The notes: generated by a model from the sequence alone, not told the origin. Positions 36,448 through 46,123 are shown, numbered from the stretch's first letter. The stretch is DNA of 64,000 nt from an uncultured Candidatus Melainabacteria bacterium (GCA_934692625.1 CAKUUC010000009.1:18921-82920), one strand, 5' to 3'. A program made the numbers and translations.

Positions 36448-36987
36448 ATGTCAAGAATTGGTAAAAAACCGGTTGAAATTCCTCAAGGTATTGAGGTTAA
36501 AATTGACGGACAAACGGTTTCCGCTAAAGGACCTTTGGGTACTGAAGTTGTAGAAATTCGTCCTGAAATTGCTGTAAAATTAGAAGATAATCACGTTGTA
36601 TTGTCAAAAGTTGGCACTTCTCGTGAAACAGATGCATTATACGGCTTGTCAAGAACACTTGTTGCTAACGCTATTCAAGGTGTTAAAGAAGGTTTTGTTA
36701 AAAAACTTGAAATCAACGGTGTTGGTTACAGAGCACAAATGCAAGGTACAACATTAAATATGGCACTAGGATATTCACACCCTGTAGATATCGTTCCGCC
36801 TGAAGGTATTACAATTTCTGTTGAAGCTAATACAAAAATCACTGTTAAAGGTTCTAACAAACAAAAAGTGGGTGATGTTGCAGCGTTAATCAGATCTAAA
36901 CGTAAACCTGAAGTATACAAAGGTAAAGGTATCAAATACGAAGGCGAATACATTAGACGTAAAGCCGGTAAAGCAGGTAAAAAGTAA
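36448..36987 (+). CDS. rplF: 50S ribosomal protein L6
   Basis: 179 residues: MSRIGKKPVEIPQGI start, and RRKPEVYKGKGIKYEGEYIRRKAGK-type C-terminus. Its leader has TACCAC next to AAGGAG, as in the rplK and rplA leaders. Confidence 0.97.
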   Translation: MSRIGKKPVEIPQGIEVKIDGQTVSAKGPLGTEVVEIRPEIAVKLEDNHVVLSKVGTSRETDALYGLSRTLVANAIQGVKEGFVKKLEINGVGYRAQMQGTTLNMALGYSHPVDIVPPEGITISVEANTKITVKGSNKQKVGDVAALIRSKRKPEVYKGKGIKYEGEYIRRKAGKAGKK

Positions 36988-37183
36988 GGTAGTCGTTAGC
37001 GAACGAAGTGAGCGTTACGAATACCTTATGCCGAACTTGTTTCGGTATTTGTGGTGGATTTGCAAATGTTTGTTTGTGAATTTACCTAGCGGACAGGCAT
37101 GTGCCTGAATAAATACAAATAATGCCCGTATAAACTCTTGATTAGGTTTTTCAAGCAGGTTTGGGCAATGAAAGGATAATAAA
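36988..37183 (+). other. Unusual 196-base spacer inside the rplF-rplR pair
   Basis: Holds a GCGAACGAAGTGAGCG repeat-like stretch (about 36999-37014), the palindrome CAGGCATGTGCCTG (37094-37107), and a TGCCC/GGGCA long-range stem (37123-37127 with 37163-37167) ending at the rplR ribosome-binding site. No gene. Ribosomal protein genes normally abut here. Confidence 0.5.
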
Positions 37184-37552
37184 ATGATTAAACAACAAAC
37201 AAGAAAACCATTAGTTCAAAAAAGACACAGATCAATCAGAGTTAAATTGGCTGGTACTGCAGAATTCCCTAGATTAGCGGTTTACAGAAGTACTAAACAC
37301 ATTTATGCTCAATTGATTGATGATGATAATCATGTAACATTGGCTTCTGCTTCTTCAAACGACAAAGATTTGAAAGAAAAATTGGCTCACGGTGGTAACA
37401 TCGAGGCTGCTAAAGTTGTTGGTGAAGCTATTGCACAAAAAGCGAAAAAAGCAGGTATTGAATGTGTAGTATTTGACCGTGGCGGATTTTTATACCATGG
37501 TAGAATTGCTGCATTGGCAGAAGCTGCAAGAGAAGCTGGTTTAATGTTCTAA
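37184..37552 (+). CDS. rplR: 50S ribosomal protein L18
   Basis: 122 residues: [41 protein letters not shown] and the C-terminal [26 protein letters not shown]. Binds 5S rRNA. rpsE does not follow; a bidirectional terminator does. Confidence 0.97.
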   Translation: MIKQQTRKPLVQKRHRSIRVKLAGTAEFPRLAVYRSTKHIYAQLIDDDNHVTLASASSNDKDLKEKLAHGGNIEAAKVVGEAIAQKAKKAGIECVVFDRGGFLYHGRIAALAEAAREAGLMF

Positions 37553-37572
37553 TCAAACAATTTGAACAAACA

Positions 37573-37605
37573 AAAAATCAGGTCATTAATTATGACCTGA
37601 TTTTT
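37573..37605. terminator. Bidirectional terminator after rplR
   Basis: Perfect 14-bp stem AAAAATCAGGTCAT/ATGACCTGATTTTT, with A and T runs on both sides; it serves rplR and the convergent orphan gene. Confidence 0.9.
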
Positions 37606-37611
37606 GTTATC

Positions 37612-37983
37612 TTAACCTAAGCCGCCTTTGAGGATTTTTATTTTTCCCTCGTTACTGCAATCCCAACTGTTCCAGTGAGTTTCACCTTTTGTATCTGTCC
37701 AGATTCTGTCACCATATTTAAAATTATTACCATCTCTTATAAGGATTGATGTTGATTTTTTAGTTTCACCAAATGGTAAGAAATCAACGGCTTCTGTTCT
37801 AGTTGTAAATGGTGCAGTTTTTACTCTTGTTGTTTGTCGAGTTATTTTTCCTGCGTTGTTAATTGCGGTTGTTTTTCCAAACCGTTTGTAAACTTTTGTT
37901 CCGTTAGGTGCGGTTTTTCCTAATTTTGCGCCGTATCTGATGAATCGATACGCTTCTTTTGCTGCTGTTGTTAAAAATCCCAT
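37612..37983 (-). CDS. Orphan 123-residue basic protein
   Basis: Starts MGFLTTAAKEAYRFIRYG with AAGGAG upstream. Two halves are visible: a basic N-terminal region (about 1-55) and a tryptophan-containing C-terminal part (RIWTDTKGETHWNSWDCSNEGK). No known domain. It is 15 bases downstream of another orphan gene and likely co-transcribed. Confidence 0.65.
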   Translation of the reverse strand: MGFLTTAAKEAYRFIRYGAKLGKTAPNGTKVYKRFGKTTAINNAGKITRQTTRVKTAPFTTRTEAVDFLPFGETKKSTSILIRDGNNFKYGDRIWTDTKGETHWNSWDCSNEGKIKILKGGLG

Positions 37984-37998
37984 GTTTTCTCCTTTATT

Positions 37999-38646
37999 TT
38001 ATGCAATTGTTTTTAGTGAGTCGTTTTGTTGTGACATAAGTACGATTTCGCGTTTATCTAACGCCGGAAAATACGGAAGTGGTGTTACTTTCGCATCGTC
38101 TTCTCCTGGGCGATATGGTAATGGTTTTAACACCGGTTGCTTGATAGTTGGCTTGAAAGCTATAGCAGGTAATGCTTCTTCTGCCCATTCTCCTTTGTCT
38201 GTTTCGAAGTATTTAAGCGCTTTTCCGTTAACGTAGTCTTTAATGTTTTTGAATGAAATATTACCTTTGTTGTCAACTTTGAAGTTTGGATTTAGCGTGC
38301 CATTTTTTGTTATGATATCTTCTTCGGTAATCTCTAGTCCTAAGGCTTGAATTTTTTCTAAGAATTTTTTCACTTGAGATTTTTTAACTTGCGCTAATGG
38401 CATTAGTTCTTTTCCTTGAACAATATCGATGATTGATGGCTTTTGGTATTTGACAACTTTTCCCATTCTGATTTCGCCGTTTTTATCTGTAATATATTCA
38501 AATGCAACATTTGGTTTGAACTTTTTTATTTGTTCAAGGAACGTTGCTTTCTCTTCAGGTGTCATTAGCCTAAGTTTGCCAACTTTTTGTGTGTAACCTG
38601 TTTGAGTTGTGCTTATTCCAGCAATTCCAAGATTTTCCCCCACCAT
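37999..38646 (-). CDS. Orphan 215-residue protein
   Basis: Starts MVGENLGIAGISTTQTGYTQKVGKLRLMTPEEKATFLEQ with AAAGGA upstream. The central part (about 55-160) is alpha/beta; the C-terminus is proline-rich (KPLPYRPGEDDAKVTPLPYFPA). No signal peptide. Upstream lies a CTTTATA box also found before other small orphan genes. Confidence 0.65.
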   Translation of the reverse strand: MVGENLGIAGISTTQTGYTQKVGKLRLMTPEEKATFLEQIKKFKPNVAFEYITDKNGEIRMGKVVKYQKPSIIDIVQGKELMPLAQVKKSQVKKFLEKIQALGLEITEEDIITKNGTLNPNFKVDNKGNISFKNIKDYVNGKALKYFETDKGEWAEEALPAIAFKPTIKQPVLKPLPYRPGEDDAKVTPLPYFPALDKREIVLMSQQNDSLKTIA

Positions 38647-38665
38647 AATAAATCCTTTCTTTATA

Positions 38666-38693
38666 AATTCCCCGTATGTATTTATAAAGAAAT
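38666..38693 (-). promoter_or_regulatory. CTTTATA promoter-like box, copy near 38.7 kb
   Basis: Minus strand reads TTTCTTTATAAATACATACG, similar to boxes at 43481, 47722, 53397 and 58556 that precede other orphan genes. Confidence 0.4.
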
Positions 38694-38789
38694 TTTAAAG
38701 GCGAAAATTGCTTTCTTTTCTAAAATGTGAACTTTTGTTAAATGCTAATGTGTTGACTTAACACGAGCAATGCATAACTGTAGATAGGA

Positions 38790-40097
38790 TTATCCTTGTA
38801 AAAAGGACTTGAGCGATTCTATTGCACGGTCAGACATTAGTTGCCCTTTGAGTTTTTTATTTTTACGTTCCTTTTTAGGAAGTTCTACAGGCGGAACAAT
38901 TCCCCAGTTTGAATTTATCGGTTGGAAATTTTCGTGTTCCGGATTTGTTATGTAGTGGGTTAAAGCCCCGAGCATTGTGTCTTTGGGCAACTCTAAAAGT
39001 GGTTCATTATTTAATAATTTAGCCATATTGATTCCTGCCAAAAGTCCAGATGCGATAGATTCGGTGTACCCTTCTGTTCCGGTGATTTGACCGGCAAAGA
39101 ATAAATCTTTTCTCACTCTTGTTTGTAATGTCGGATTAAGAAGTGTTGGAGAGTTTATAAAAGTGTTTCTGTGCATTACTCCGTATCTTACAATACTCAC
39201 ATTTTCAAGCCCAGGGATTGATTGAAGAAGTTCTTTTTGACTTCCCCATTTTAAGTTTGTTTGAAACCCGACAAGATTAAATAGCGTTTTGGCAGAATTA
39301 TCTTGTCGCAACTGGACAACTGCGTAGTTCTTTTCATTTGTACGTTTGTCAATCAATCCGACCGGTTTCATCGGACCAAATCTTAAGGTGTCTTCACCAC
39401 GAGATGCCAAAACTTCTATTGGTAAACAACTTTCAAAAAATTTTGCACCTTTTTCAAAATCGTGTTTTTCAATTTTAGGAGCGTTGATTAAAATATTATA
39501 AAATTTTTCGTACTGTTCTTTATTCATTGGACAGTTGATGTAGGAGGCTTCTCCCTTATCATAACGGCTAGCCCAAAAAGCAATGTCAAAATTAATGCTA
39601 TCAATTTCTACAATTGGTGCTATTGCATCAAAAAAGTGTAAATATTCACTGTTTGTAAATTTTTTGATTGAGTCTGCAAATTTTGAACTCGTTAAAGGTC
39701 CTGATGCAATGATTGTTGGAGTTTGAGGGATTTCTGTTAATTCTTCTCTTATTAGAGTAATATTCTCGTTTTCAAGAATTTTTTGTGTAACGGTTTGGGA
39801 AAATTTATGTCTGTCGATGGCTAAAGCGTTTCCTGCTGGAACTTGGCACGCTTTTGCAATTTCAATCAATTCTCCGCCAAGAACTTCCATTTCATGTTTT
39901 AACAAACCGCTTCCATTTGTGATGTCGTAAGAACCTAAACTGTTTGAACAGACAAATTCTGCACAGTCTTCTGTAGTGTGAGCGCCAGTTTGTGTAGTTG
40001 GGCGCATTTCATATAATTTGACCTGAATTCCTCTTTTGGCCAGTTGTAATGCGGCTTCTGAACCTGCAAGACCGGCACCGATAATAGTTACTTCCAT
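38790..40097 (-). CDS. trmFO: Folate/FAD-dependent tRNA (uracil-54-C5) methyltransferase
   Basis: 435 residues: FAD-binding GAGLAGSEAA (residues 7-16), GAHTTEDCAEFVCSNSLGS, and FAGQITGTEGYTESIASGLLAGINMA. TrmFO makes T54 in the tRNA T loop using methylenetetrahydrofolate, and replaces TrmA in many Gram-positive and cyanobacterial lineages. Its promoter has consensus TTGACA and the -10 ends six bases before the ATG, so the mRNA is likely leaderless. Confidence 0.96.
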   Translation of the reverse strand: MEVTIIGAGLAGSEAALQLAKRGIQVKLYEMRPTTQTGAHTTEDCAEFVCSNSLGSYDITNGSGLLKHEMEVLGGELIEIAKACQVPAGNALAIDRHKFSQTVTQKILENENITLIREELTEIPQTPTIIASGPLTSSKFADSIKKFTNSEYLHFFDAIAPIVEIDSINFDIAFWASRYDKGEASYINCPMNKEQYEKFYNILINAPKIEKHDFEKGAKFFESCLPIEVLASRGEDTLRFGPMKPVGLIDKRTNEKNYAVVQLRQDNSAKTLFNLVGFQTNLKWGSQKELLQSIPGLENVSIVRYGVMHRNTFINSPTLLNPTLQTRVRKDLFFAGQITGTEGYTESIASGLLAGINMAKLLNNEPLLELPKDTMLGALTHYITNPEHENFQPINSNWGIVPPVELPKKERKNKKLKGQLMSDRAIESLKSFLQG

Positions 40098-40103
40098 GTT
40101 TGT

Positions 40104-40132
40104 AGTCTAGCCGATACATAGTGCTCTGTCAA
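40104..40132 (-). promoter_or_regulatory. Promoter for a leaderless trmFO transcript
   Basis: Minus strand: TTGACA, 17 bases, TAGACT, six bases, ATG. The perfect -35 and exact spacing make this the best leaderless example in the window. Confidence 0.65.
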
Positions 40133-40344
40133 ATTAAAATTATTAATAAATGTTAAATTTTGTTATGTTTGTAGTAATAACTATTGTATTTATTCCAATG
40201 ATTAAGTATAATAATTACACTTGTTTTGAAATGTCATTGAAAAATATGTAAATATTTTGAAACATTACCTCAAAAACTAACAATTTAGGATTAAGAATTG
40301 TTTTTAATAATCATGTAACAGTAGTGGTAGATTAGTAGGGATCA

Positions 40345-42408
40345 ATGTCAGTAACGCCAATAATACAAAGTATAGATTCAAATAATAATAATGCGAATAA
40401 GTTAAAAAAACATCAAACGATAAAATCGTATTCGCCTGTTGCGAAAACACCTATGTCAAAAGATAGTGTATCTTTTACCGGTTGTAATCCGGTAGTTGGG
40501 TTAATGGACTTTATTGCAGCAGGCGGTTTTGCGACTGCATTTATCATTCAAGATGGTTTGGGCTTTGTTTTCCCTCGTGTTGGTGGGGGGTTGCTTCGTG
40601 GCGGTCCTGAAAAGCATGACGAAAATGGCAACGTTGTTTTAGATAAAGACGGAAAACCAAAGCACGAATTGAACTGGGCTTTGGCAAGAAAAGAATTGCT
40701 AAGAGAAATGATTACAGGGCCTAGTGCGTTTATCATTCCGCTATTTATGATGAAGTATATCAAAAAGCATTATGGCGCAGCAAATGATGTTAAGTTGGGC
40801 TATCTTGATAGTTTCCAAAAGCCTTATGAAAAATTCGTTACTGACAACGCAAAACTTGTTCAAGCAGGTAATGCATCAACTCAAAAAGCAGAATTCTACA
40901 AAAGTGTATTTACTGATGTTATTGAAAACAGTGTAAATAGAGTTTTGTCGGAAGCAGAAAAAATGTCCGCAGATGAAGTAGCTTCAACTGCGGAGTATTT
41001 TGCAAAACGTCAAGTTAAAATTGAAGAAATAATGGCTAATAAAGACCTTAAAAAGGCGACAAAGGCTCAAAAAATTCAAGAACTTGGCGGAAGTGTTGAA
41101 GAAGCTTACATGAACTTGAAGAAGAATAAAATCGGCGGTATTGTTGATGAAACCTCTGTATTTATGACTTCCACAATCAAGGGTGGCAAAAATAACGGTA
41201 CTATCGGTGAGTTATTGGGTGCGTTGAATAATTATTTTGATGATGCTAGCAAAACTACTCAAAAATTCATCAAAGATAATATCAATGCAGAAAATATCGA
41301 AGCGTCAATCAAACAATTTACCAAAAACAAAATGGGTACAAGATTGTTGACTAACTTGGGCTTGTTCGGTACAGTTGCTTTGTTCTACACTCAAATTCCA
41401 AAACTTTATAATATGGGATTGAAGGAAAATCCGGCATTGGCTGGTAAAAAGAACGACAAGGATGCAAATACTGACCCGTCAAAAGTAAATGCAGATAAAA
41501 AGGCAAATGTTGCGTTTACCGGTTTGTCCTCAAAATTAGGTTCAATCTCTCAAAGTATGTTCAAAAACAAAATTTCCGGTTACTTTACTGATATGTTTGA
41601 ATTGAACGGTCCGGTAATTTCCGGTGGTGCAATGGCGACTTTGCTATACGGTTTCTGTATTCCGCCAAGACTTAAAAAGGCTCAAGATAAATATGATTTT
41701 GGTGAAATCTTGCTTCGTGATTTGACAGCGTTCACTGCTTTGTTGTTTGGAGCAAAAGCGGTTGCTAGATTGTCAACAGATTTATTCTCAAAGGTTACTG
41801 GTTTGGCATTGAATCGTAAACATCTAGATGGCAAAAATATTTTCAAGAAGATTCTTGCTTACGTAAAACCAAGCAATGATGGTCACAAAGTATTGTCATC
41901 TAATGAATTGACTTCAAAATATACAAATATCGAAAATTACAAAAATCAGGTAAACGGCTTTATTGAATTTATTGAAAAAAGTGGTGGTAATATTAAAAAA
42001 GCCTTCACAAAAGATAAAGATATTAAAGCAGCAGTTGAAAATATTGTTAAAAAACATACAAATAAATCTTATGCAGAGGCTTCTGTTTCTGAAATCAAAG
42101 ATGCATTGCGTGCTGCAAATGCTGAAAATGGTAAAGATATTAAAGATTTCTATAAATTGTTCAAAAACGGTAACGGAATGCTTGAAACTGCAAAAACTTG
42201 TAATAGTATGTTTGACTTCTTGTCAACAATCGTACTTGTTCCGGGCTTAATTATTTGGTTGACCAGAGCGTGCGAAAAAATGACCGCAAATCGTATTAAG
42301 CAAGAACAAGGCGAACCTCAACCTCAAGTTGCAAGCGCTGCTCCAAAACGCACAATGACAAATCCTCCATCTATGTCAGGATTTTTGAGAAATGCACAAG
42401 CAAATTAG
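40345..42408 (+). CDS. Orphan F-x-G membrane protein, 687 residues
   Basis: Starts MSVTPIIQSIDSNNNNANK and carries SVSFTG at 42-46 after a long polar lead-in; a second VAFTG occurs at 389-393, as if the protein were a duplicate or had two tag-bearing halves. Possible membrane segments: about 50-75, 115-132, 335-355, 430-450, 460-475 and 610-630. Long helical soluble regions lie between them. No catalytic motif recognised. Closed by a strong terminator. Confidence 0.7.
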   Translation: MSVTPIIQSIDSNNNNANKLKKHQTIKSYSPVAKTPMSKDSVSFTGCNPVVGLMDFIAAGGFATAFIIQDGLGFVFPRVGGGLLRGGPEKHDENGNVVLDKDGKPKHELNWALARKELLREMITGPSAFIIPLFMMKYIKKHYGAANDVKLGYLDSFQKPYEKFVTDNAKLVQAGNASTQKAEFYKSVFTDVIENSVNRVLSEAEKMSADEVASTAEYFAKRQVKIEEIMANKDLKKATKAQKIQELGGSVEEAYMNLKKNKIGGIVDETSVFMTSTIKGGKNNGTIGELLGALNNYFDDASKTTQKFIKDNINAENIEASIKQFTKNKMGTRLLTNLGLFGTVALFYTQIPKLYNMGLKENPALAGKKNDKDANTDPSKVNADKKANVAFTGLSSKLGSISQSMFKNKISGYFTDMFELNGPVISGGAMATLLYGFCIPPRLKKAQDKYDFGEILLRDLTAFTALLFGAKAVARLSTDLFSKVTGLALNRKHLDGKNIFKKILAYVKPSNDGHKVLSSNELTSKYTNIENYKNQVNGFIEFIEKSGGNIKKAFTKDKDIKAAVENIVKKHTNKSYAEASVSEIKDALRAANAENGKDIKDFYKLFKNGNGMLETAKTCNSMFDFLSTIVLVPGLIIWLTRACEKMTANRIKQEQGEPQPQVASAAPKRTMTNPPSMSGFLRNAQAN

Positions 42409-42430
42409 TTGCAAAATTTTGTTAGAATAT

Positions 42431-42464
42431 AAAAATGACTTGATTTGATATCAAGTCATTTTTA
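42431..42464. terminator. Bidirectional terminator
   Basis: 14-bp perfect stem AAAAATGACTTGAT/ATCAAGTCATTTTT between the F-x-G membrane protein gene and the convergent small redox protein gene. Confidence 0.9.
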
Positions 42465-42490
42465 GTATGTTAATTTGAAATGTTTTAAAA

Positions 42491-42700
42491 CTATTCAACT
42501 GCTTCAATCAAAGCATTGATATCAGCAACCATTGCATCTGCGTCATAGCCATGAACTTTAGCGCCAGCTTCCAAGTTTTCAAATCTTGCTGCAGCGCAAC
42601 CCAAACAACCTAAACCGTATCTGTGGAAAACTTCAATACTTTCAGGGTGTTTTTGAGCGATTTCCAATATATTCATTTCTTTTGTAACTTTTTCTGCCAT
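42491..42700 (-). CDS. DUF1858 small redox-disulfide protein
   Basis: 69 residues with the family core ILEIAQKHPESIEVFHRYGLGCLGCAAAR; the C32-x2-C35 pair is the putative redox disulfide. Such proteins accompany hybrid-cluster protein or nitrogen/iron-sulfur metabolism in anaerobes. AAAGGAG precedes the start. Confidence 0.88.
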   Translation of the reverse strand: MAEKVTKEMNILEIAQKHPESIEVFHRYGLGCLGCAAARFENLEAGAKVHGYDADAMVADINALIEAVE

Positions 42701-42777
42701 AATCTTTTCTCCTTTTTGACTTTTCTTAAATTTCTATTAAACATATTATACACAAAAAAAAGAAGGATTGGTATAGT

Positions 42778-42939
42778 ATGGAATTGTTAAAAATTTTTAT
42801 CAAAGATGAAGTACCGGCAGTTGGTTTGACGGAATTCAAAGAAAAAAAAGAAGAACATTCTAATAATGTTCCACAGCGTTTAAATTTGAATAAACCGTCA
42901 TTTAGGCAAAATTACAGAAATAATTTCATTATGCCGTAA
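42778..42939 (+). CDS. Orphan 53-residue protein
   Basis: ATG at 42778 with AAGAAGGA upstream; sequence MELLKIFIKDEVPAVGLTEF..., C-terminal KPSFRQNYRNNFIMP. The P-S-F segment resembles the PSF of the AAA protein's lead-in but is C-terminal here. Small size makes coding status uncertain. Confidence 0.45.
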   Translation: MELLKIFIKDEVPAVGLTEFKEKKEEHSNNVPQRLNLNKPSFRQNYRNNFIMP

Positions 42940-42973
42940 TGTTTCTTAATATTCGCATCAAAAAGCGCAATTT

Positions 42974-43002
42974 TTGACATTCAAAATCCTTTATAATAAT
43001 AT
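42974..43002 (+). promoter_or_regulatory. Promoter of the 81-residue orphan gene
   Basis: Consensus TTGACA (42974-42979), 17 bases, TAATAT (42997-43002). The interval also contains CTTTATAATAATATAAGG, related to the CTTTATA boxes. Confidence 0.55.
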
Positions 43003-43024
43003 AAGGGAAAAATGGAGTAAAATT

Positions 43025-43270
43025 GTGGCACCAGTAACGGGAAAAAGTTTAATATCAGCGTTTCTAAATCCGCAAAGTGTTCAGTACACACAACGGACAA
43101 GACCGGCATTTGCGGGAGTTACTAATCCTGCTAAGACTGCTGGCGTTGCTGCTATCAAGTATGAACGTGCTCCTCAACAAGGCGCATCTGTTCCAATGAC
43201 AGATAGAAACGGTAATCCATTACTTGCAGATTATATGCCTTGCGGTATGCGTTGCGATTATTTTGCATAA
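43025..43270 (+). CDS. Orphan 81-residue protein
   Basis: GTG start at 43025 with GGAG eight bases upstream, 20 bases after a good promoter. Sequence APVTGKSLISAFLNPQSVQ, then TRPAFAGV (an F-A-G) and a C-terminal PCGMRCDYFA. No recognised domain. It ends exactly where the convergent gene ends (abutting stop codons). Confidence 0.55.
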   Translation: MAPVTGKSLISAFLNPQSVQYTQRTRPAFAGVTNPAKTAGVAAIKYERAPQQGASVPMTDRNGNPLLADYMPCGMRCDYFA

Positions 43271-43471
43271 TTAACTCATTATATCTAGGCGGTTTCCTTT
43301 CTCTGAATTTGATACATCAGGGTGGAATGGGTTGCTGCCGTTTGGTTTGATGTTGTTTAGAAAATCAAAAGCAACTTTTTGCGTGGCTTGATTATTCCGA
43401 GCTTCAAAAAATTTCACCGGTTGAACGGCATACGTATATTGTCTTTTGATTTCTTCAATAGCGTTGTTCAT
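43271..43471 (-). CDS. Orphan 66-residue protein
   Basis: Starts MNNAIEEIKRQYTYAVQPVKFFEARNN; AGAGAGA-type ribosome-binding site. Preceded by a CTTTATATATA box. No known domain; short polar protein without signal peptide. Confidence 0.5.
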   Translation of the reverse strand: MNNAIEEIKRQYTYAVQPVKFFEARNNQATQKVAFDFLNNIKPNGSNPFHPDVSNSEKGNRLDIMS

Positions 43472-43480
43472 AATTTCTCT

Positions 43481-43503
43481 CTTCTGTATATATAAAGTTT
43501 TTG
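43481..43503 (-). promoter_or_regulatory. CTTTATA promoter-like box, copy near 43.5 kb
   Basis: Minus strand: AAAAACTTTATATATACAG, about 10 bases before the ATG of the 66-residue gene. Confidence 0.45.
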
Positions 43504-43575
43504 GTTTAGGTAAAATTTCAATATTGAGAAATTTATTTACAAAGTTTACATTCTATTTGCAGAAATCTTTTTGGG

Positions 43576-46047
43576 TTAGATAAACTGTGCAGTTTTTGAA
43601 ATCTTGCAAGATTTTAAATCTTTTGGTTGTCCTGCAAAAATTATTTCACCACCGTCTTTTCCGCCTTCTGGTCCCATATCAATGATATAGTCGGCATTTT
43701 TTATTACATCTAAATCGTGTTCAATTACAATTACTGTAGCGCCGTTTTGAAGTAGTGTCGTAAAGACATTGAGTAAGGTTTGAACGTCCAGTGGGTGGAG
43801 TCCGATTGTCGGTTCATCAAAAATAAATACAGAACTAGATTGGGATTTTCTCATTTCGCTTGCAAGTTTTAAGCGCTGAGCCTCGCCACCCGAGAGATTA
43901 GGTGTTGCTTCTCCTAGTGTCAAATAGCCCAAACCCAAATCCTGCAAAACTTCCAGTCTTTGCTTAACTATTTTTATATCCTTGCAAACTTCAAGTGCTG
44001 TACTTACGTCCATTGCCATAATTTCAGGCAATGAATAGCCGTTGTATTTAATGTTTTGGATACTTTTTGCATAGCGAGAACCACCACACTCAGGACAAGG
44101 AATTTCAACGTCCGGTAAAAATTGAATGTCCAGATTTATCACACCGGTTCCATCACACACTGGGCAGCGTAAATTGCCGGTATTGTATGAAAAATCTCCT
44201 GATTTGTAGGATAGGCCGCTATTTTTAGAAATTTTAGCGAAAATTTTTCTTAATTCATCGTGAATATTTGCATAAGTTGCAACTGTTGAGCGTACGTTTA
44301 TTCCGATTGGAGTTGCATCAATGAGTTTTACTTGTTCTATGCCTTCTGCTTCAATTTTTTTGACATGTTTAGGAAGTTTTGCTCCGTTAGTTAAATGTTC
44401 AAGAGCAGGCACAAGGCTTTCGAGTACCATTGTTGTTTTTCCTGAGCCTGAAACTCCTGTAACTACTGACAATTTTCCTTTTGGAATATCTATTTTTAAC
44501 GGTTTTACCGTATGGATTTTATCAGTTTCTAAATGGATTTTGCCAAATTCAAATAAATCGGCATTGTTTGATGTTTTTGAAATCTTAACTTTAGATTTGC
44601 CCGATAAAAATCCGCCAATTATAGATTTTTCGTTGTTTTCTATCTCTTTGACTGTTCCTTGGGCAATTACGTAACCCCCGTTTATTCCTGCTTGCGGTCC
44701 CATTTCAATAATGTAATCTGCTTCTTTTAAAATTTGAGTGTCATGATCAACTAGAATAATTGAATTACCATCAGAAAGTAAATCGTGCAAAACTCCCTTT
44801 AATCCTACAATATTTGATGGGTGTAAGCCGATTGACGGCTCATCAAGAACGTATAGAACTCCTGTTGTACGATTTCGCACCGAGCGCGCAAGTTGCATTC
44901 TTTGTCGTTCGCCGGTTGAAAGCGTTGAGGCTGCTCTATCAAGTGATAAATAGCCTAATCCTAAATCCATTAAACGTTTTGCAACGCTTTGGAAAGAGTC
45001 GCAAATACTTTCTGCCATTGGTTGCATGTCTTTTGGTAGTGAGGACGGAACTTGCTTTACCCACTCAACTAGTTCTGATAGGGTCATTTGACAGGCTTTA
45101 TCTAAGCTAATTCCCATAAGTTTTGGGTATCGTGCCGTTTGTGATAATCTTGTACCATTACAATCAGGACAAATGTCTTGTTTTAAAAATTTCTCAACCC
45201 TTTTCATGCTTTTTTCGTCTTTAACTTTAGATAAGGCGTTTTCGACTGTATAAACCGCATTATAATATGTGAAATCAAGTTCACCCGCTTGGTTTGTGTT
45301 TTTTGCCTTGTAAAAAATATGTTTTTTCTCTGCTGGTCCATTGTAAACGATATCTTTTTCTTTTGGTGTTAAATCTTTAAACGGAATATCTGTGCGAACT
45401 CCCATTTCTCGGCAAACATCAGTCATTAAAGACCACATCAAAGTTCCCCATGGGGCAACGGCGCCTTCATCAATTGTTAAATTCTCATCAGGGACTAGGG
45501 TTGATATATCAACAGTTCGAACAATGCCTGTGCCGCCACAAGTTTGACAGGCTCCTTGACTATTAAAAGCAAGTTCTTCTGCAGATGGAGCGTAAAAATG
45601 TTCTCCGCAAACAGGGCAAACAAGTTCTTGTTCTGCAGCAACGGCTAAACTTGGTTCAACATAATGACCGTTTGGACATCTGTGGCTTGCGAGTCTTGAG
45701 AACATTAACCGCAAACTATTCAATAGTTCAGTGCCTGTGCCGAATGTGCTTCGAACTCCAGGAACACTTGGTCTTTGGTGTAAGGCAAGTGCTGCCGGAA
45801 CGTACAAGACTTCATCTACCAAGGCTTTTTCTGCTTGTGTCATTCTTCGTCTTGTGTATGTCGAGAGAGCTTCTAAATATCTTCTTGAACCTTCTGAATA
45901 CAAAACACCTAGTGCAAGCGATGATTTGCCGGAGCCAGAAACTCCTGCAATGCCGACAATTTTGTTTAATGGAACATCAACATCTATATTTTTTAAATTG
46001 TGAACTTTTGCTCCTCGAACCTTTATCGATGTAATCTCATTTGACAT
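43576..46047 (-). CDS. UvrA-like ABC ATPase (UvrA2 class)
   Basis: 823 residues with two ABC modules: Walker A GVSGSGKSS near residue 36 and again GVSGSGKTT near 519; signatures STGERQRMQLARS and LSGGEAQRLKLASEM; Walker B LDEPSIGLHP and FDEPTIGLHP. Zinc-finger cysteine pairs (CPVCGEHF, CPDCNGT, CPVCDGT, CPECGGS) are retained. It is about 120 residues shorter than canonical UvrA, and the loss lies in the region that binds UvrB in the standard enzyme. This fits the UvrA2 paralogs linked to drug or DNA-adduct tolerance. A GAGAGGG ribosome-binding site lies upstream. Confidence 0.85.
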   Translation of the reverse strand: MSNEITSIKVRGAKVHNLKNIDVDVPLNKIVGIAGVSGSGKSSLALGVLYSEGSRRYLEALSTYTRRRMTQAEKALVDEVLYVPAALALHQRPSVPGVRSTFGTGTELLNSLRLMFSRLASHRCPNGHYVEPSLAVAAEQELVCPVCGEHFYAPSAEELAFNSQGACQTCGGTGIVRTVDISTLVPDENLTIDEGAVAPWGTLMWSLMTDVCREMGVRTDIPFKDLTPKEKDIVYNGPAEKKHIFYKAKNTNQAGELDFTYYNAVYTVENALSKVKDEKSMKRVEKFLKQDICPDCNGTRLSQTARYPKLMGISLDKACQMTLSELVEWVKQVPSSLPKDMQPMAESICDSFQSVAKRLMDLGLGYLSLDRAASTLSTGERQRMQLARSVRNRTTGVLYVLDEPSIGLHPSNIVGLKGVLHDLLSDGNSIILVDHDTQILKEADYIIEMGPQAGINGGYVIAQGTVKEIENNEKSIIGGFLSGKSKVKISKTSNNADLFEFGKIHLETDKIHTVKPLKIDIPKGKLSVVTGVSGSGKTTMVLESLVPALEHLTNGAKLPKHVKKIEAEGIEQVKLIDATPIGINVRSTVATYANIHDELRKIFAKISKNSGLSYKSGDFSYNTGNLRCPVCDGTGVINLDIQFLPDVEIPCPECGGSRYAKSIQNIKYNGYSLPEIMAMDVSTALEVCKDIKIVKQRLEVLQDLGLGYLTLGEATPNLSGGEAQRLKLASEMRKSQSSSVFIFDEPTIGLHPLDVQTLLNVFTTLLQNGATVIVIEHDLDVIKNADYIIDMGPEGGKDGGEIIFAGQPKDLKSCKISKTAQFI

Positions 46048-46123
46048 TATAAAATTTACCCTCTCATATTAATTATAAATATTCTAAAATAATTTGCAAA
46101 CGGTATTCTTGGGTCGGTTATAT

